Shown: in pieces, positions 14,219-21,445 of the stretch
Numbering within the stretch: position 1 is the stretch's first letter
How the letters are laid out: the number at the start of each line of letters is the position of its first letter
Origin: an uncultured Gammaproteobacteria bacterium
Lineage (GTDB): Bacteria > Pseudomonadota > Gammaproteobacteria > CAIUAS01
Assembly (NCBI GenBank): GCA_903897205.1
Contig: CAIUAS010000121.1
Span: 1 to 21,445 of the forward strand
Direction of reading: 5' to 3'
DNA length: 21,445 bases
Position numbers and translations under genes: made by a program
The notes under the pieces: model-generated
The model's database searches: none
What the model saw: only the letters and a program-made list of their open reading frames with translations
What the model was told of the DNA's origin: nothing

Positions 14219-14920
14219 TTAGTCTCGGTTGCCACTAAAGGCGCTTAAGAGATTAAGCAAACTGATGAAAATATTATAGAGTGAAACATATAAAGTCACT
14301 GTGGCCATAATATAATTGGTTTCGCCACCGTTAATAATCTGGCTGGTTTGCAATAAAATTACGCCAGAGGACAGCAATATAAACATGGCTGATACCGCTA
14401 ACATTAAGCCGGGTATATGGAAGAACAGAGCGCCTAAGCTAGCAAGAAAGGCAACTAACATTCCTACCATTATAAAAGCGCCCATATAGCTAAAGTCTTT
14501 GCGAGTGGCTAATGCATAACCGGATAGAGCAAAAAAGATTAAGCCGGTGCAACCTAAAGACATCATCACTAGCTGGCTACCATTACTAAAACTATGAATG
14601 TAGAAATTTAAGATAGGCCCCAGAGTGTAGCCCATAAAACCCGTTAGCGCGAACACGGAAACTAATCCCCAGGCACTATTACGCAACGCTTGCGTCAAAA
14701 ATAATAGGCCAAAATAGCCAATTAGTGTAATCCACGGACTCATTGGCAGCGCATTATTCACCATGGCTAAGCCAGCGGTAGCTGCACTAAATAGCAAGGT
14801 CATTGCTAATAAGAGATAAGTATTGCGTAATACAGTGTTAGTAGATAGCACTGACTCTGTGCGTTGAGCAACGAGTTGTTCTTTATCAAAATCGTTACGA
14901 TAATTGTTACCAAAAGCCAT
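14219..14920 (-). CDS. yccA: YccA-type Bax inhibitor-1 family membrane protein
   Basis: Inner-membrane protein of 233 residues with seven predicted membrane segments after a hydrophilic N-terminus (about 1-30, with the QRTESVLSTNTVLRNTY segment). In E. coli YccA is a substrate and modulator of the FtsH protease. The C-terminal part, LLQTSQIINGGETNYIMATV followed by LYNIFISLLNLL, carries the acidic and aromatic residues typical of the family. The ATG at 14918-14920 has a GAGGT ribosome site five bases upstream, and an extended -10 promoter lies about 50 bases upstream. The yccA-tus neighbourhood is seen in other gammaproteobacteria (yccA next to tusE in E. coli, before tusDCBE in Pseudomonas, from memory). 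Confidence 0.95.
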   Translation of the reverse strand: MAFGNNYRNDFDKEQLVAQRTESVLSTNTVLRNTYLLLAMTLLFSAATAGLAMVNNALPMSPWITLIGYFGLLFLTQALRNSAWGLVSVFALTGFMGYTLGPILNFYIHSFSNGSQLVMMSLGCTGLIFFALSGYALATRKDFSYMGAFIMVGMLVAFLASLGALFFHIPGLMLAVSAMFILLSSGVILLQTSQIINGGETNYIMATVTLYVSLYNIFISLLNLLSAFSGNRD

Positions 14921-14968
14921 ATAGACCTCGCAAATTGTTAAAAAATTTTATTCGCCTAAGTTTAGCAC

Positions 14969-14977
14969 ATTATAGCA
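14969..14977 (-). promoter_or_regulatory. Extended -10 promoter for yccA
   Basis: On the minus strand the sequence reads TGCTATAAT: a perfect TATAAT (14969-14974) with the TG of an extended -10 (14976-14977). No good -35 is seen, which is usual for extended -10 promoters. The start would be near 14962, with a leader of about 42 bases. It may serve yccA and, by readthrough, the tus-fet genes. Confidence 0.55.
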
Positions 14978-15026
14978 ATTTTGCCAGCGCAATTATGTTT
15001 TTGCGTATGGGATTATCTAAGAGGTT

Positions 15027-15845
15027 TTAGGTGTCCCACAAGGGGTATTGTTCTAAATGAATAGCTTCGGAAAAGAAAAATTTGGCATGTTCTTCAAAAG
15101 TTGCTGTGTAATCAGAAACATAAAATATTTTCTTATGAGAGGAAGTGTCGCGGTTTAATAAATTATGGAAAGATAATAAGCCCTGCACTGAATGAGCAAC
15201 AATTTCGCAAGCATCAATAATTGTTATTTTATGCTGATAAAAATTTAAGATATAATTTTTAATTAAAGGGTAGTGAGTGCAGCCTAATATCAAGGCTTCT
15301 ATATTATTTAAGTTAGGCAGGGATAAATATTGCCGGATAGTTTCTTCCGTGATTTTGCTGTCAGCAAAACCTTCCTCAATTAATGGAACCAGTAATGGCG
15401 TGGCCACTGATTGTAATTGTATGCCGACATTTAGAGCGTCTATTTTTTTTTTGTAAATATTAGAACTAATCGTTTGCTTGGTGCCAATTAAACCAATGAC
15501 TTTGTCTGCATAATGCTCTCGCATATGAGCAACGATGGGATCAATCACATCCACCAGTTGGGCTCGATTACCTAAATATTCTTTTACTAATTCATAAGCT
15601 GCGGACGAAGCTGTATTACAAGCAATTAAAATGAGTTTGCAATTTTGTTGTAATAGCATATCGCAAATTCTTATGGAATAAGCTTGGATAGCGGCGGTCG
15701 ATTTATCACCCCAAGGCGTATGTGCGGTATCGCCAAAATAAACAATAGATTCATTAGGAAGTAAGCGCGTGACCGCATTTGCCACCGTTAAACCGCCAAT
15801 GCCGCTATCAAAAATTCCGATAGGATTATGAGAGTTAATTTTCAT
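15027..15845 (-). CDS. murI: Glutamate racemase
   Basis: Cytoplasmic, cofactor-independent enzyme that makes D-glutamate for peptidoglycan. At 272 residues it has normal length. The two-cysteine active site is complete: Asp13-Ser14 in GIFDSGIGGLTV, YFGDTAHTPWG (36-46), Cys76 in ACNTASS (75-81), and Cys189 with His191 in LGCTHYPLI (187-195). The DTAHTPWGDKS version of the second block differs slightly from the usual DTAR-PYG. It follows the site-2 protease gene by 15 bases on the same strand and is probably translated from that message. About 106 bases separate it from yccA, holding the yccA promoter candidate. Confidence 0.95.
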   Translation of the reverse strand: MKINSHNPIGIFDSGIGGLTVANAVTRLLPNESIVYFGDTAHTPWGDKSTAAIQAYSIRICDMLLQQNCKLILIACNTASSAAYELVKEYLGNRAQLVDVIDPIVAHMREHYADKVIGLIGTKQTISSNIYKKKIDALNVGIQLQSVATPLLVPLIEEGFADSKITEETIRQYLSLPNLNNIEALILGCTHYPLIKNYILNFYQHKITIIDACEIVAHSVQGLLSFHNLLNRDTSSHKKIFYVSDYTATFEEHAKFFFSEAIHLEQYPLWDT

Positions 15846-15860
15846 AAAAAGTGAAGTGCC

Positions 15861-16517
15861 TTAGATTAAGCTGATATATTTAATTAATAATGTTTGTAGG
15901 CTAACAACCAATGGCATCATAAAATTGCTTAACAAGCCAGTAGCCATTAAGGCTAATAAAATTAAAAATCCATAAGGTTCAATGCGATTGTAGCGAACGC
16001 TTGTACGTGGCGATAAAAAACTACTGAGAATGCGACTACCATCTAAAGGCGGGATGGGAATTAAATTTAATACCATTAAAAGGAGGTTAATAGAAACACC
16101 GATCATACCCATAGCTACCAGCACATCGCCTGATAACACGCCGCTATTGTGTAGTAATATGCCTGCTTTAATAACGATTGCCCACAGGACCGCCATGATT
16201 AAATTAGCGAATGGGCCCGCTAGAGCAACTAAAGCGCCATCACGTCTAGGGTTGCGCAAGTTACGCCAATCAACCGGCACCGGTTTGGCCCAACCAAAAA
16301 TAAACCCACCTAGTAAATAAAGCGAAGCCGGTATGATGATGGTACCGAGCAGATCAATATGATTTAACGGATTTAACGTCAAACGACCTAAAAATTTGGC
16401 GGTGGGATCGCCAAAGTGATTGGCGACATAACCATGAGCAACTTCATGTAAGGTAATTGCAAAGACTACTGGAATTATCCAAATAATCATTTTTTGCAAT
16501 AAATTGAATTCAAGCAT
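15861..16517 (-). CDS. Site-2 protease family (M50) membrane zinc metalloprotease homologue
   Basis: Compact intramembrane protease homologue of 218 residues with about six membrane segments. Zinc ligands are visible: HEVAH (24-28) in the first segment and Asp159 in the NLIPIPPLDGSR block (151-162), as in the minimal YwhC/Rip-like group of M50 without a PDZ domain. The LGRLTLNPLNHID block (43-55) and ALAGPFANL (98-106) are typical. Substrate and partners are unknown; these proteins may take part in regulated proteolysis or membrane protein turnover. It diverges from dedA across only 38 bases, so both promoters must overlap or extend into coding sequence. murI lies 15 bases downstream. Confidence 0.92.
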   Translation of the reverse strand: MLEFNLLQKMIIWIIPVVFAITLHEVAHGYVANHFGDPTAKFLGRLTLNPLNHIDLLGTIIIPASLYLLGGFIFGWAKPVPVDWRNLRNPRRDGALVALAGPFANLIMAVLWAIVIKAGILLHNSGVLSGDVLVAMGMIGVSINLLLMVLNLIPIPPLDGSRILSSFLSPRTSVRYNRIEPYGFLILLALMATGLLSNFMMPLVVSLQTLLIKYISLI

Positions 16518-16555
16518 AGTATTAACTTCATTTAAAGATTATCGAGCTTGCCATT

Positions 16556-17173
16556 ATGCCATTACCTGATTCAATTTTACCATGGTTAACTCAATATGGC
16601 GGTTTTGCCTTGTTTGGCTTATTAGCTTTAGGGATATTTGGGCTGCCAATTCCCGATGAAACTATTATGGTGTTTTGTGGTTATTTAATGGTGAAGGGGC
16701 AGATCGAGAGCGTCACTACCATTATTGCATGTTTAATGGGCAGCTTGTGCGGCATCACGCTAAGTTATTTTTTAGGCAGAGCTGCAGGAAATTACTTGGC
16801 GAAAAAGGTGGGTTGTTGGGTTGGTATAACCGAAGAACGCGTAACTCGTGTTCGAAATTGGTTTGAAAGAATTGGTAAGTGGACGCTTTTTTTTGGTTAT
16901 TTTGTACCAGGCTTGCGCCACTTCACAGGTTATGTGGCAGGCGCTACGCAATTAGATTATAAAAAGTTCGCCTTATTTGCTTATCCTGGGGCAATAGTTT
17001 GGGTGGCAACATTTTTATCGTTAGGCTATTTTTTTGGCGAAAGAGCCGAGCATATTATTGATATGCTAGATACGGATATTTTAATCGGCTTGTTGGTTGT
17101 GATTATTCTGATCTGCTTAATTGTTTTTCTGCGCAGAAGAGGCTGTATTTCTGTAATCAATAAACGGAATTAG
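16556..17173 (+). CDS. DedA/SNARE-associated family membrane protein
   Basis: Polytopic inner-membrane protein of 205 residues. DedA proteins are linked to recycling of undecaprenyl phosphate and other lipid carriers and to membrane homeostasis; which lipid is moved here is not decidable. Visible are the reentrant-loop segment GLPIPDETIMVFCGYL (29-44) with the conserved Glu35, the SYFLGRAAG block (70-78), and FFGYFVPGLRHFTGYVAG (112-129) with Pro118 and Arg121. Position 115 is Tyr where many DedA proteins carry an additional Arg. It ends in a membrane segment followed by a basic tail. The ATG at 16556 has no clear ribosome site. It is the first gene of the plus-strand run leading to ccmH (55 bases further). 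Confidence 0.88.
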   Translation: MPLPDSILPWLTQYGGFALFGLLALGIFGLPIPDETIMVFCGYLMVKGQIESVTTIIACLMGSLCGITLSYFLGRAAGNYLAKKVGCWVGITEERVTRVRNWFERIGKWTLFFGYFVPGLRHFTGYVAGATQLDYKKFALFAYPGAIVWVATFLSLGYFFGERAEHIIDMLDTDILIGLLVVIILICLIVFLRRRGCISVINKRN

Positions 17174-17228
17174 GCTTAGTATTTTTTTCCTACAGGCACA
17201 CTAACGCACTCAGAGCTTATTAGCGGTA

Positions 17229-17702
17229 ATGACCAAAATTAAAAAAATCTTTCTGATGATATTTTTGTGGGCATTCGCCATGCTGGCTTTTGCGATGCCT
17301 GAAAATACTTACCTATTTAATTCAAAAGAACAGCAGCAAACCTTTGCCGAATTAACCCAGGAATTTCGCTGTTTGGTGTGCCAAAATGAATCTTTAGCAG
17401 ATTCTAATGCGGTCTTAGCCAGTGATTTACGCCAACGAATTGCCAATATGATCAGGCAGGGGGATTCTAAACAACAAATTAAGCAATACTTGGTACAGCG
17501 TTATGGCGCTTTTATTTTGTTTAAACCACCTTTTGAAACCAATACTTATTTTTTATGGCTAGCTCCTTTGGGATTATTTATTAGCGCTATTTTATTCTTA
17601 ATTTTTAAAATCAAAAAACCTAAAAAAAAATCAGTATCACTTACCTTAACGTTAAGTGAGCAACAACGGCTGCAAGCTTTATTAGTCACTAAGCAGGATT
17701 AA
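17229..17702 (+). CDS. ccmH: Cytochrome c maturation protein CcmH (CcmL/CycL type)
   Basis: Periplasmic, membrane-anchored thiol-redox protein that keeps apocytochrome c reduced for heme attachment. The 157-residue protein has an N-terminal signal segment (about 5-22), the redox motif FRCLVCQN with Cys48 and Cys51, the SDLRQRIANMIRQGDS and YGAFILFKPPF blocks, a membrane anchor (about 107-127) and a basic cytoplasmic tail. This is the short, unfused form found outside the enterics. ccmI follows after nine bases. The other maturation genes (ccmA-G) are not here, so they must be elsewhere if the pathway is complete. Confidence 0.94.
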   Translation: MTKIKKIFLMIFLWAFAMLAFAMPENTYLFNSKEQQQTFAELTQEFRCLVCQNESLADSNAVLASDLRQRIANMIRQGDSKQQIKQYLVQRYGAFILFKPPFETNTYFLWLAPLGLFISAILFLIFKIKKPKKKSVSLTLTLSEQQRLQALLVTKQD

Positions 17703-17711
17703 TTATACCTA

Positions 17712-18377
17712 ATGCTAAGTTTTTGGATCGCTACGCTATTTCTTTGTTTAATTGCTATTTTATTTATTTTAATACCGCTTAAAAAAGCGCAAATTATTGC
17801 TAATCGGCATTCTAACCAATTAAATATAACGCTGTATCGACATCGTTTGCAGGAGTTGCAAGCAGAATATGAAGCGGGTTTATTTACCAAAGAACAATTA
17901 CCCTTGGCAAAGATCGAATTACAGCAAAATTTATTAATCGATACAGAAACGGCTGATGTTAGTGATGTTAATTTACGTCCATCAGATAAAAAGGTGGCGA
18001 TAAAAAATAGTGGGTTGATCGCTATTATATTAATGCTTGCAATACCTGGCATTACCTATATTTTATATTGGCATTTAGGTTCTTATAAACAAGTGCTAGC
18101 ATTAACGGAGGCTAAGCAAACCGCATTGCAAGCGCAACGTTTACCACTGGAATTAGGCAGCCCTGAACAGCTTATTGTTATGCTCAAGCAGCATTTAGCG
18201 CAAGATCCTACCAGTGCGCGTGGTTGGTTTTTATTAGGGAAGCTTTATGTGAGCCAACGAGATTTTCTGCAAGCAACGCAGGCATTTGCAAAAGCCAATG
18301 AATTACAACCCCATGATCCTGTGATTTTGTTTCAATATGCACAGGCTCAATATTTTGAAGCGATAAAAAATGAGTAA
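17712..18377 (+). CDS. ccmI: Cytochrome c maturation protein CcmI, short form with TPR
   Basis: Chaperone that presents apocytochrome c to the heme-ligation complex. The 221-residue protein has a first membrane segment (about 3-22), a cytoplasmic segment with a helical YRHRLQELQAEYEAGL stretch (42-57), a second membrane segment (about 101-118), and periplasmic TPR repeats starting near SARGWFLLGKLYVSQRDF (168-185). Many CcmI proteins are about twice as long, with a further periplasmic C-terminal domain; here the protein stops after roughly two repeats. No frameshift remnant is seen, because the end overlaps the start of sdhE by eight bases. It is therefore probably a genuinely short form. Confidence 0.9.
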   Translation: MLSFWIATLFLCLIAILFILIPLKKAQIIANRHSNQLNITLYRHRLQELQAEYEAGLFTKEQLPLAKIELQQNLLIDTETADVSDVNLRPSDKKVAIKNSGLIAIILMLAIPGITYILYWHLGSYKQVLALTEAKQTALQAQRLPLELGSPEQLIVMLKQHLAQDPTSARGWFLLGKLYVSQRDFLQATQAFAKANELQPHDPVILFQYAQAQYFEAIKNE

Positions 18378-18612
18378 TGAAAAAATAGCTAAATTACGCT
18401 GGAGTTGCCGGCGTGGTATGTTGGAATTAGATTTGTTATTGCTACCTTTTTTAGAAAAGGTATTTCCAAATTTATTGGCGGATAAACAAGTGATTTTTGA
18501 AAGATTACTAGCTTGTACTGATCAGGATTTATATGGATGGTTAATAGGCCATGTACAACCTGATGATCCTGAGTTGGCAATGCTGATTAACAGAGTACGC
18601 AGTGGTGTTTAA
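18370..18612 (+). CDS. sdhE: Succinate dehydrogenase assembly factor SdhE (YgfY)
   Basis: Small cytoplasmic protein of 80 residues that promotes covalent FAD attachment to the flavoprotein subunits of succinate dehydrogenase and fumarate reductase. The hallmark RGMLELD (15-21) contains the conserved Arg-Gly-x-x-Glu, followed by the helical LLLLPFLEK segment, FERLLACTDQDLYGWL (43-58) and an acidic PDDPEL stretch. Its ATG lies inside the end of ccmI (eight-base overlap), and it overlaps the following ygfX start. Tight packing implies translation coupled to ccmI. The succinate dehydrogenase genes are not in this window. Confidence 0.94.
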   Translation: MSNEKIAKLRWSCRRGMLELDLLLLPFLEKVFPNLLADKQVIFERLLACTDQDLYGWLIGHVQPDDPELAMLINRVRSGV

Positions 18613-19045
18613 ACAACCCTTACTATTAAAACCTTCTTATTTGTTCGCTGGCATATTGTTATTTATACATCTAGGCGCTGTTATTGCACTTATGTTTTTG
18701 GCGCTAAGTTGGTTTGTGCTTTTGCCAATCATACTTATAGTTTTAATTCATTTTTTAAGCAGCGTAAGGCGTTATGCATTGTTATTAAGTGCCAAATCTA
18801 TTATTAAGCTTTGGCCTAAAGAGAAAAACGAGTGGGTATTGCAAGATAAAACAGGCAATTATTATCCGGTAAAACTGCGGGGCAATAGTTATCGTAGCCT
18901 TTATTTAGTGGTATTAAATTTTATAGGGCAAAATAACAATAAGAAATTGGCTGTTATTATTCTGCCTGATAATTTACCTGAAGCGAGTTTCAGACGTTTG
19001 CGCGCCCAATTATTTGTTTATAATAACGACACAATCATCTTATGA
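18602..19045 (+). CDS. ygfX: YgfX-like (CptA) inner-membrane protein
   Basis: Membrane protein of 147 residues. Two closely spaced hydrophobic segments (about 13-34 and 37-54) are followed by a mainly beta, soluble domain with LLLSAKSIIKLWP and a C-terminal FRRLRAQLF block (131-139). The position directly after sdhE, with an 11-base overlap, is the strongest evidence: sdhE-ygfX pairs are widespread in gammaproteobacteria. In E. coli YgfX was proposed as a toxin of cell-shape proteins with SdhE (YgfY) as antitoxin, but the SdhE flavinylation role makes this doubtful. The start is GTG at 18602, with a second GTG at 18605; which is used cannot be told. A hairpin follows the stop codon. Confidence 0.82.
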   Translation: MVFKQPLLLKPSYLFAGILLFIHLGAVIALMFLALSWFVLLPIILIVLIHFLSSVRRYALLLSAKSIIKLWPKEKNEWVLQDKTGNYYPVKLRGNSYRSLYLVVLNFIGQNNNKKLAVIILPDNLPEASFRRLRAQLFVYNNDTIIL

Positions 19046-19048
19046 TTG

Positions 19049-19083
19049 AAACGCGGCGAGCAGCAAGATAAGTCGCCGCGTTT
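19049..19083. terminator. 11-bp stem hairpin between ygfX and the convergent membrane gene
   Basis: A perfect 11-bp inverted repeat (AAACGCGGCGA at 19049-19059, TCGCCGCGTTT at 19073-19083) with a 13-base loop begins three bases after the ygfX stop. Its flanks are A- and T-ended but no long T-run follows on either strand, so it is a likely bidirectional terminator with some doubt. A weaker alternative pairing (CAGCAA 19061-19066 with TTGCTG 19082-19087) competes with it. Confidence 0.6.
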
Positions 19084-19112
19084 GCTGTGGCAAAGACTAC
19101 AATAGCGGATTA

Positions 19113-19370
19113 CTAAGAGTGATGTTTGCTAAAAATTGGTTTTTCTAAATTATGGGTTTGCATATATTCTCTAATTAGCAACCCAAGGAAGCAAGAAGCA
19201 CATGCAAGTAATGCTGTCATGTTTACTGTTAATGGTATAAGCTCTGCGCCAACAGCCAGTAAAGTAATTGCATAAGAAAACCAGCGGGTTTTAGGGGTAA
19301 ATAATACTAAGCTCATGACGGCAAGAAAGGTTGGAACAATTGTTTCTAAATGAGTGAGTAAGGTATCCAT
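19113..19370 (-). CDS. Small membrane protein of unknown function
   Basis: An 85-residue protein with three hydrophobic stretches (about 10-24, 30-48 and 50-67), short loops and a hydrophilic C-terminal tail rich in His and Lys. I do not recognise a family. It is likely a real gene: it has one of the best ribosome sites in the window (AAGGAGAT on the minus strand, 19376-19383), a promoter candidate with a perfect TTGACA upstream, hydrophobic segments matched to membrane thickness, and a hairpin beyond its stop. It converges with ygfX and diverges from lepA across 231 bases. Confidence 0.72.
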   Translation of the reverse strand: MDTLLTHLETIVPTFLAVMSLVLFTPKTRWFSYAITLLAVGAELIPLTVNMTALLACASCFLGLLIREYMQTHNLEKPIFSKHHS

Positions 19371-19375
19371 GTAAA

Positions 19376-19383
19376 ATCTCCTT
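19376..19383 (-). promoter_or_regulatory. Strong Shine-Dalgarno site for the 85-residue membrane protein
   Basis: AAGGAGAT on the minus strand, five bases before the ATG at 19368-19370. It contains the AAGGAG core, decides the start and supports the small gene being translated. Confidence 0.75.
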
Positions 19384-19424
19384 TTAGTATTTTATGATAA
19401 TTGTGATAATCCTTCACATGAGTA

Positions 19425-19451
19425 AGTATAGCCTAAGCTAGCTATTGTCAA
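19425..19451 (-). promoter_or_regulatory. Candidate promoter for the 85-residue membrane protein
   Basis: On the minus strand a perfect TTGACA (19446-19451) is followed after 15 bases by TATACT (19425-19430, five of six). The spacing is shorter than the ideal 17. The start would be near 19418, about 48 bases before the ATG. The inverted heptamer AGCCTAA/TTAGGCT (19430-19436 and 19467-19473) brackets the -35 region. Confidence 0.45.
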
Positions 19452-19601
19452 ATACGAAAATGCCGATTAGGCTTGTAAGCTTTTTCTCAAGAAGTTAAGG
19501 ATTTTGGGAAGTGCTACCAAAATGGCTATGTTTATCCTTATAATTGGCGGCCATAACTCAAAACATTACATTTTTAGCTATATAGTTTAAGATTCGTTAC
19601 C

Positions 19602-21389
19602 ATGCAAAACATCCGAAATTTTTCAATTATTGCCCATATCGACCACGGAAAATCTACCTTAGCTGATCGATTTATTCAGCTATGCGGTGGTTTAAGTGAA
19701 CGTGAAATGGCACACCAAGTGCTTGATTCCATGGAATTAGAACGTGAGCGTGGAATCACCATTAAAGCCCAAAGCGTGACGCTATCTTATAAAGCGCACA
19801 ATGGGCAGGTCTACCAGCTTAATTTCATCGATACTCCTGGACATGTCGATTTTTCCTATGAAGTGTCACGTTCACTCGCCGCCTGTGAAGGTGCTTTATT
19901 GGTGGTTGATGCCGCACAAGGCGTAGAAGCGCAAACGGTAGCGGTATGCTATACCGCTCTTGAGCAGGGGTTAGAGGTATTACCTGTTTTAAATAAAATT
20001 GATTTACCCCAAGTGGAACCTGAGCGTGTTATCCAGGAAATTGAGGATATTATTGGTATTCCTGCCCAAGATGCCATAAGAGTTAGCGCAAAAAGCGGCA
20101 TAGGCGTAGAAGATTTACTAGAACGACTCATTGTTACCATTCCGGCGCCTACCGGCGATCCGACGGCACCTTTGCAAGCATTGATCATTGACTCCTGGTT
20201 TGATAGCTACTTAGGAGTGGTCTCGTTAGTGCGAGTCAAAAACGGGACGATAAAACCCGGTGAAAAAATTCAAGTAATGTCGATAGGTAAAACTTATTTG
20301 ATCGACAAAGTGGGCGTGTTTACCCCGAAACGCTTAGAGAAATCAGCTTTATCGGCAGGGGAAGTTGGTTTTATCATTGCTGGAATTAAAGATATTCATG
20401 GCGCACCAGTCGGCGATACTTTCACGCATACCAGTAATCCGGCGAAAGAGGCGCTACCTGGATTTAAAAAAGTACATCCACAAGTATTTGCAGGGCTGTT
20501 CCCTGTTAATGCAGAGGATTATGAAGCCTTTCGTGAAGCATTGGGCAAACTAAGCTTGAATGACTCTTCTTTGTTTTATGAACCTGAAGTCTCTGAGGCA
20601 TTAGGATTTGGTTTTCGTTGTGGATTTTTAGGTTTATTGCACATGGAAATTGTGCAAGAGCGTTTAGAACGTGAATATGATTTAGAATTAATCACGACAG
20701 CGCCAACCGTCGTTTATGAAGTGCTTACGACTAAAGGTGAACTGCTTCAAGTCGATAATCCTTCAAAATTACCGATACCTAATAATATTGCTGAAATGCG
20801 CGAACCTATTGTCCAGGCCAATATGTTAGTACCGCAGGAATTCTTAGGAAATGTAATTACTTTATGTAATGAAAAACGCGGCGTCCAAACTAAAATGCAG
20901 TATGCGGGTAAACAAATAGCGTTAAGCTATGAATTGCCGATGAATGAAGTCGTGCTAGATTTCTTTGATCGATTGAAATCATTAAGTCGTGGTTATGCTT
21001 CCTTAGACTATCATTTTATCAGGTTCCAACAGGCCGATTTAGTGAAGTTGGATATTTTAATTAATGGTGATAAAGTCGACGCACTTGCGTTAGTGATTCA
21101 TCGCGCACAAACCTCTTATCGAGGCCGGCAATTAGTAGAACGGATGCGCGAGCTAATTCCACGTCAAATGTTCGATGTGGCCATTCAAGCGGCGATTGGT
21201 GCTCACATTATTGCACGTGAATCTGTGAAAGCCTTACGTAAAAACGTCTTAGCTAAATGTTATGGTGGTGACGTAAGCCGTAAGCGAAAATTATTAGAAA
21301 AACAAAAAGCGGGTAAAAAGCGCATGAAACAAGTGGGCAGTGTCGAGATTCCCCAAGAAGCATTCCTTGCCGTCCTTAAGGTGGACTAG
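19602..21389 (+). CDS. lepA: Elongation factor 4 (LepA), ribosomal GTPase
   Basis: Translational GTPase of 595 residues, normal for the family, which acts on the ribosome (back-translocation or initiation/biogenesis roles have been proposed). G1 is AHIDHGKST (11-19). The switch region includes the GITIKAQSV block, G3 is DTPGHVDF, G4 is NKID and G5 is SAKSG. EF-G-like domains follow (GFGFRCGFLGLLHMEIVQER). The LepA-specific C-terminal domain has YASLDYHFI, then RRKLL-type basic segments (DVSRKRKLLEKQKAGKKRMK) and the ending EIPQEAFLAVLKVD. The ATG at 19602 lacks a clear ribosome site. It is often followed by lepB (signal peptidase I), but here the window ends 56 bases later with sequence of different composition. 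Confidence 0.98.
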   Translation: MQNIRNFSIIAHIDHGKSTLADRFIQLCGGLSEREMAHQVLDSMELERERGITIKAQSVTLSYKAHNGQVYQLNFIDTPGHVDFSYEVSRSLAACEGALLVVDAAQGVEAQTVAVCYTALEQGLEVLPVLNKIDLPQVEPERVIQEIEDIIGIPAQDAIRVSAKSGIGVEDLLERLIVTIPAPTGDPTAPLQALIIDSWFDSYLGVVSLVRVKNGTIKPGEKIQVMSIGKTYLIDKVGVFTPKRLEKSALSAGEVGFIIAGIKDIHGAPVGDTFTHTSNPAKEALPGFKKVHPQVFAGLFPVNAEDYEAFREALGKLSLNDSSLFYEPEVSEALGFGFRCGFLGLLHMEIVQERLEREYDLELITTAPTVVYEVLTTKGELLQVDNPSKLPIPNNIAEMREPIVQANMLVPQEFLGNVITLCNEKRGVQTKMQYAGKQIALSYELPMNEVVLDFFDRLKSLSRGYASLDYHFIRFQQADLVKLDILINGDKVDALALVIHRAQTSYRGRQLVERMRELIPRQMFDVAIQAAIGAHIIARESVKALRKNVLAKCYGGDVSRKRKLLEKQKAGKKRMKQVGSVEIPQEAFLAVLKVD

Positions 21390-21402
21390 TAGAGTCTCAT
21401 CC

Positions 21403-21445
21403 ATGACCTCGCAACCGCAGCGTCCGTCGGTCGAGTCGGCCAAAA
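21403..21445 (+). other. GC-rich edge sequence, possible gene start or assembly junction
   Basis: The final 44 bases are about 64 % G+C, against about 40 % for the window. An open frame from ATG at 21403 reads 14 codons (MTSQPQRPSVESAK) to the edge, with G or C in most third positions, unlike any gene here. It could be the start of a gene, but there is no ribosome site, and a junction to foreign or artefactual sequence is equally likely. Confidence 0.3.

Noticed and set aside
18370..19045. SdhE-YgfX as a toxin-antitoxin module
   Set aside because: SdhE has the conserved RGxxE flavinylation motif and an established assembly role; the toxin claim for YgfX is disputed, so I annotate by family only.
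19430..19473. Heptamer inverted repeat AGCCTAA/TTAGGCT followed by a T-rich stretch, as a terminator
   Set aside because: The loop is 30 bases and no plus-strand gene ends upstream without its own hairpin; kept only as a remark on the promoter region.

Overview
The window reads as chromosome of a low-GC (roughly 40 %) gammaproteobacterium, most plausibly of the Legionellales (Legionella/Coxiella-like). The grounds are a ZipA homologue (a gammaproteobacterial division protein) directly after a true SMC instead of MukB; an aspartyl-tRNA synthetase with the non-discriminating His31/Gly82 signature; the yccA-tusDCBE order; a DsrC/TusE protein; and AT-rich codon use. The taxon is inferred from gene content and was not tested by a search. 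Nearly all of the window is coding, and no gene-free stretch exceeds about 260 bases.

Layout. 1-159: end of an unidentified membrane protein. 164-2997 (minus): proS and a YbbO-like short-chain dehydrogenase. 3081-6042 (plus): fmdB-like zinc ribbon, aspS and yebC, a translation and housekeeping cluster. 6043-6231: a promoter-like site and a 129-bp element with near-perfect 32-bp inverted ends. 6232-6777: an XRE-cupin regulator. 6924-11319 (plus): smc and zipA, for chromosome organisation and division. 11324-14920 (minus): yccA, tusD, tusC, tusB, tusE, fetA and fetB, covering a membrane-protease modulator, the sulfur relay for tRNA 2-thiouridine, and a FetAB-type ABC transporter. 15027-16517 (minus): a site-2 protease homologue and murI. 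16556-19045 (plus): dedA, ccmH, ccmI, sdhE and ygfX, a run with a respiratory-maturation theme and overlapping genes. 19113-19370 (minus): an 85-residue membrane protein of unknown function. 19602-21389 (plus): lepA. The last ~45 bases are unusually GC-rich.

How the genes work together. ProS and AspS charge tRNAs, YebC and LepA act on the ribosome during translation, and TusDCBE supplies sulfur for wobble-uridine thiolation, so translation quality is the main theme. SMC and ZipA serve chromosome segregation and division, MurI supplies D-glutamate for the wall, and DedA probably recycles the lipid carrier. CcmH/CcmI and SdhE serve cytochrome c and succinate dehydrogenase assembly.

I found no defence system, phage, CRISPR array, tRNA or rRNA gene. 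The least explained items are the inverted-repeat element upstream of the XRE-cupin gene, the hairpin plus TTG start at tusD, the two-cysteine TusE with a C-terminal tail, the ccmHI-sdhE-ygfX grouping away from other ccm genes, and the compositional change at the right edge.
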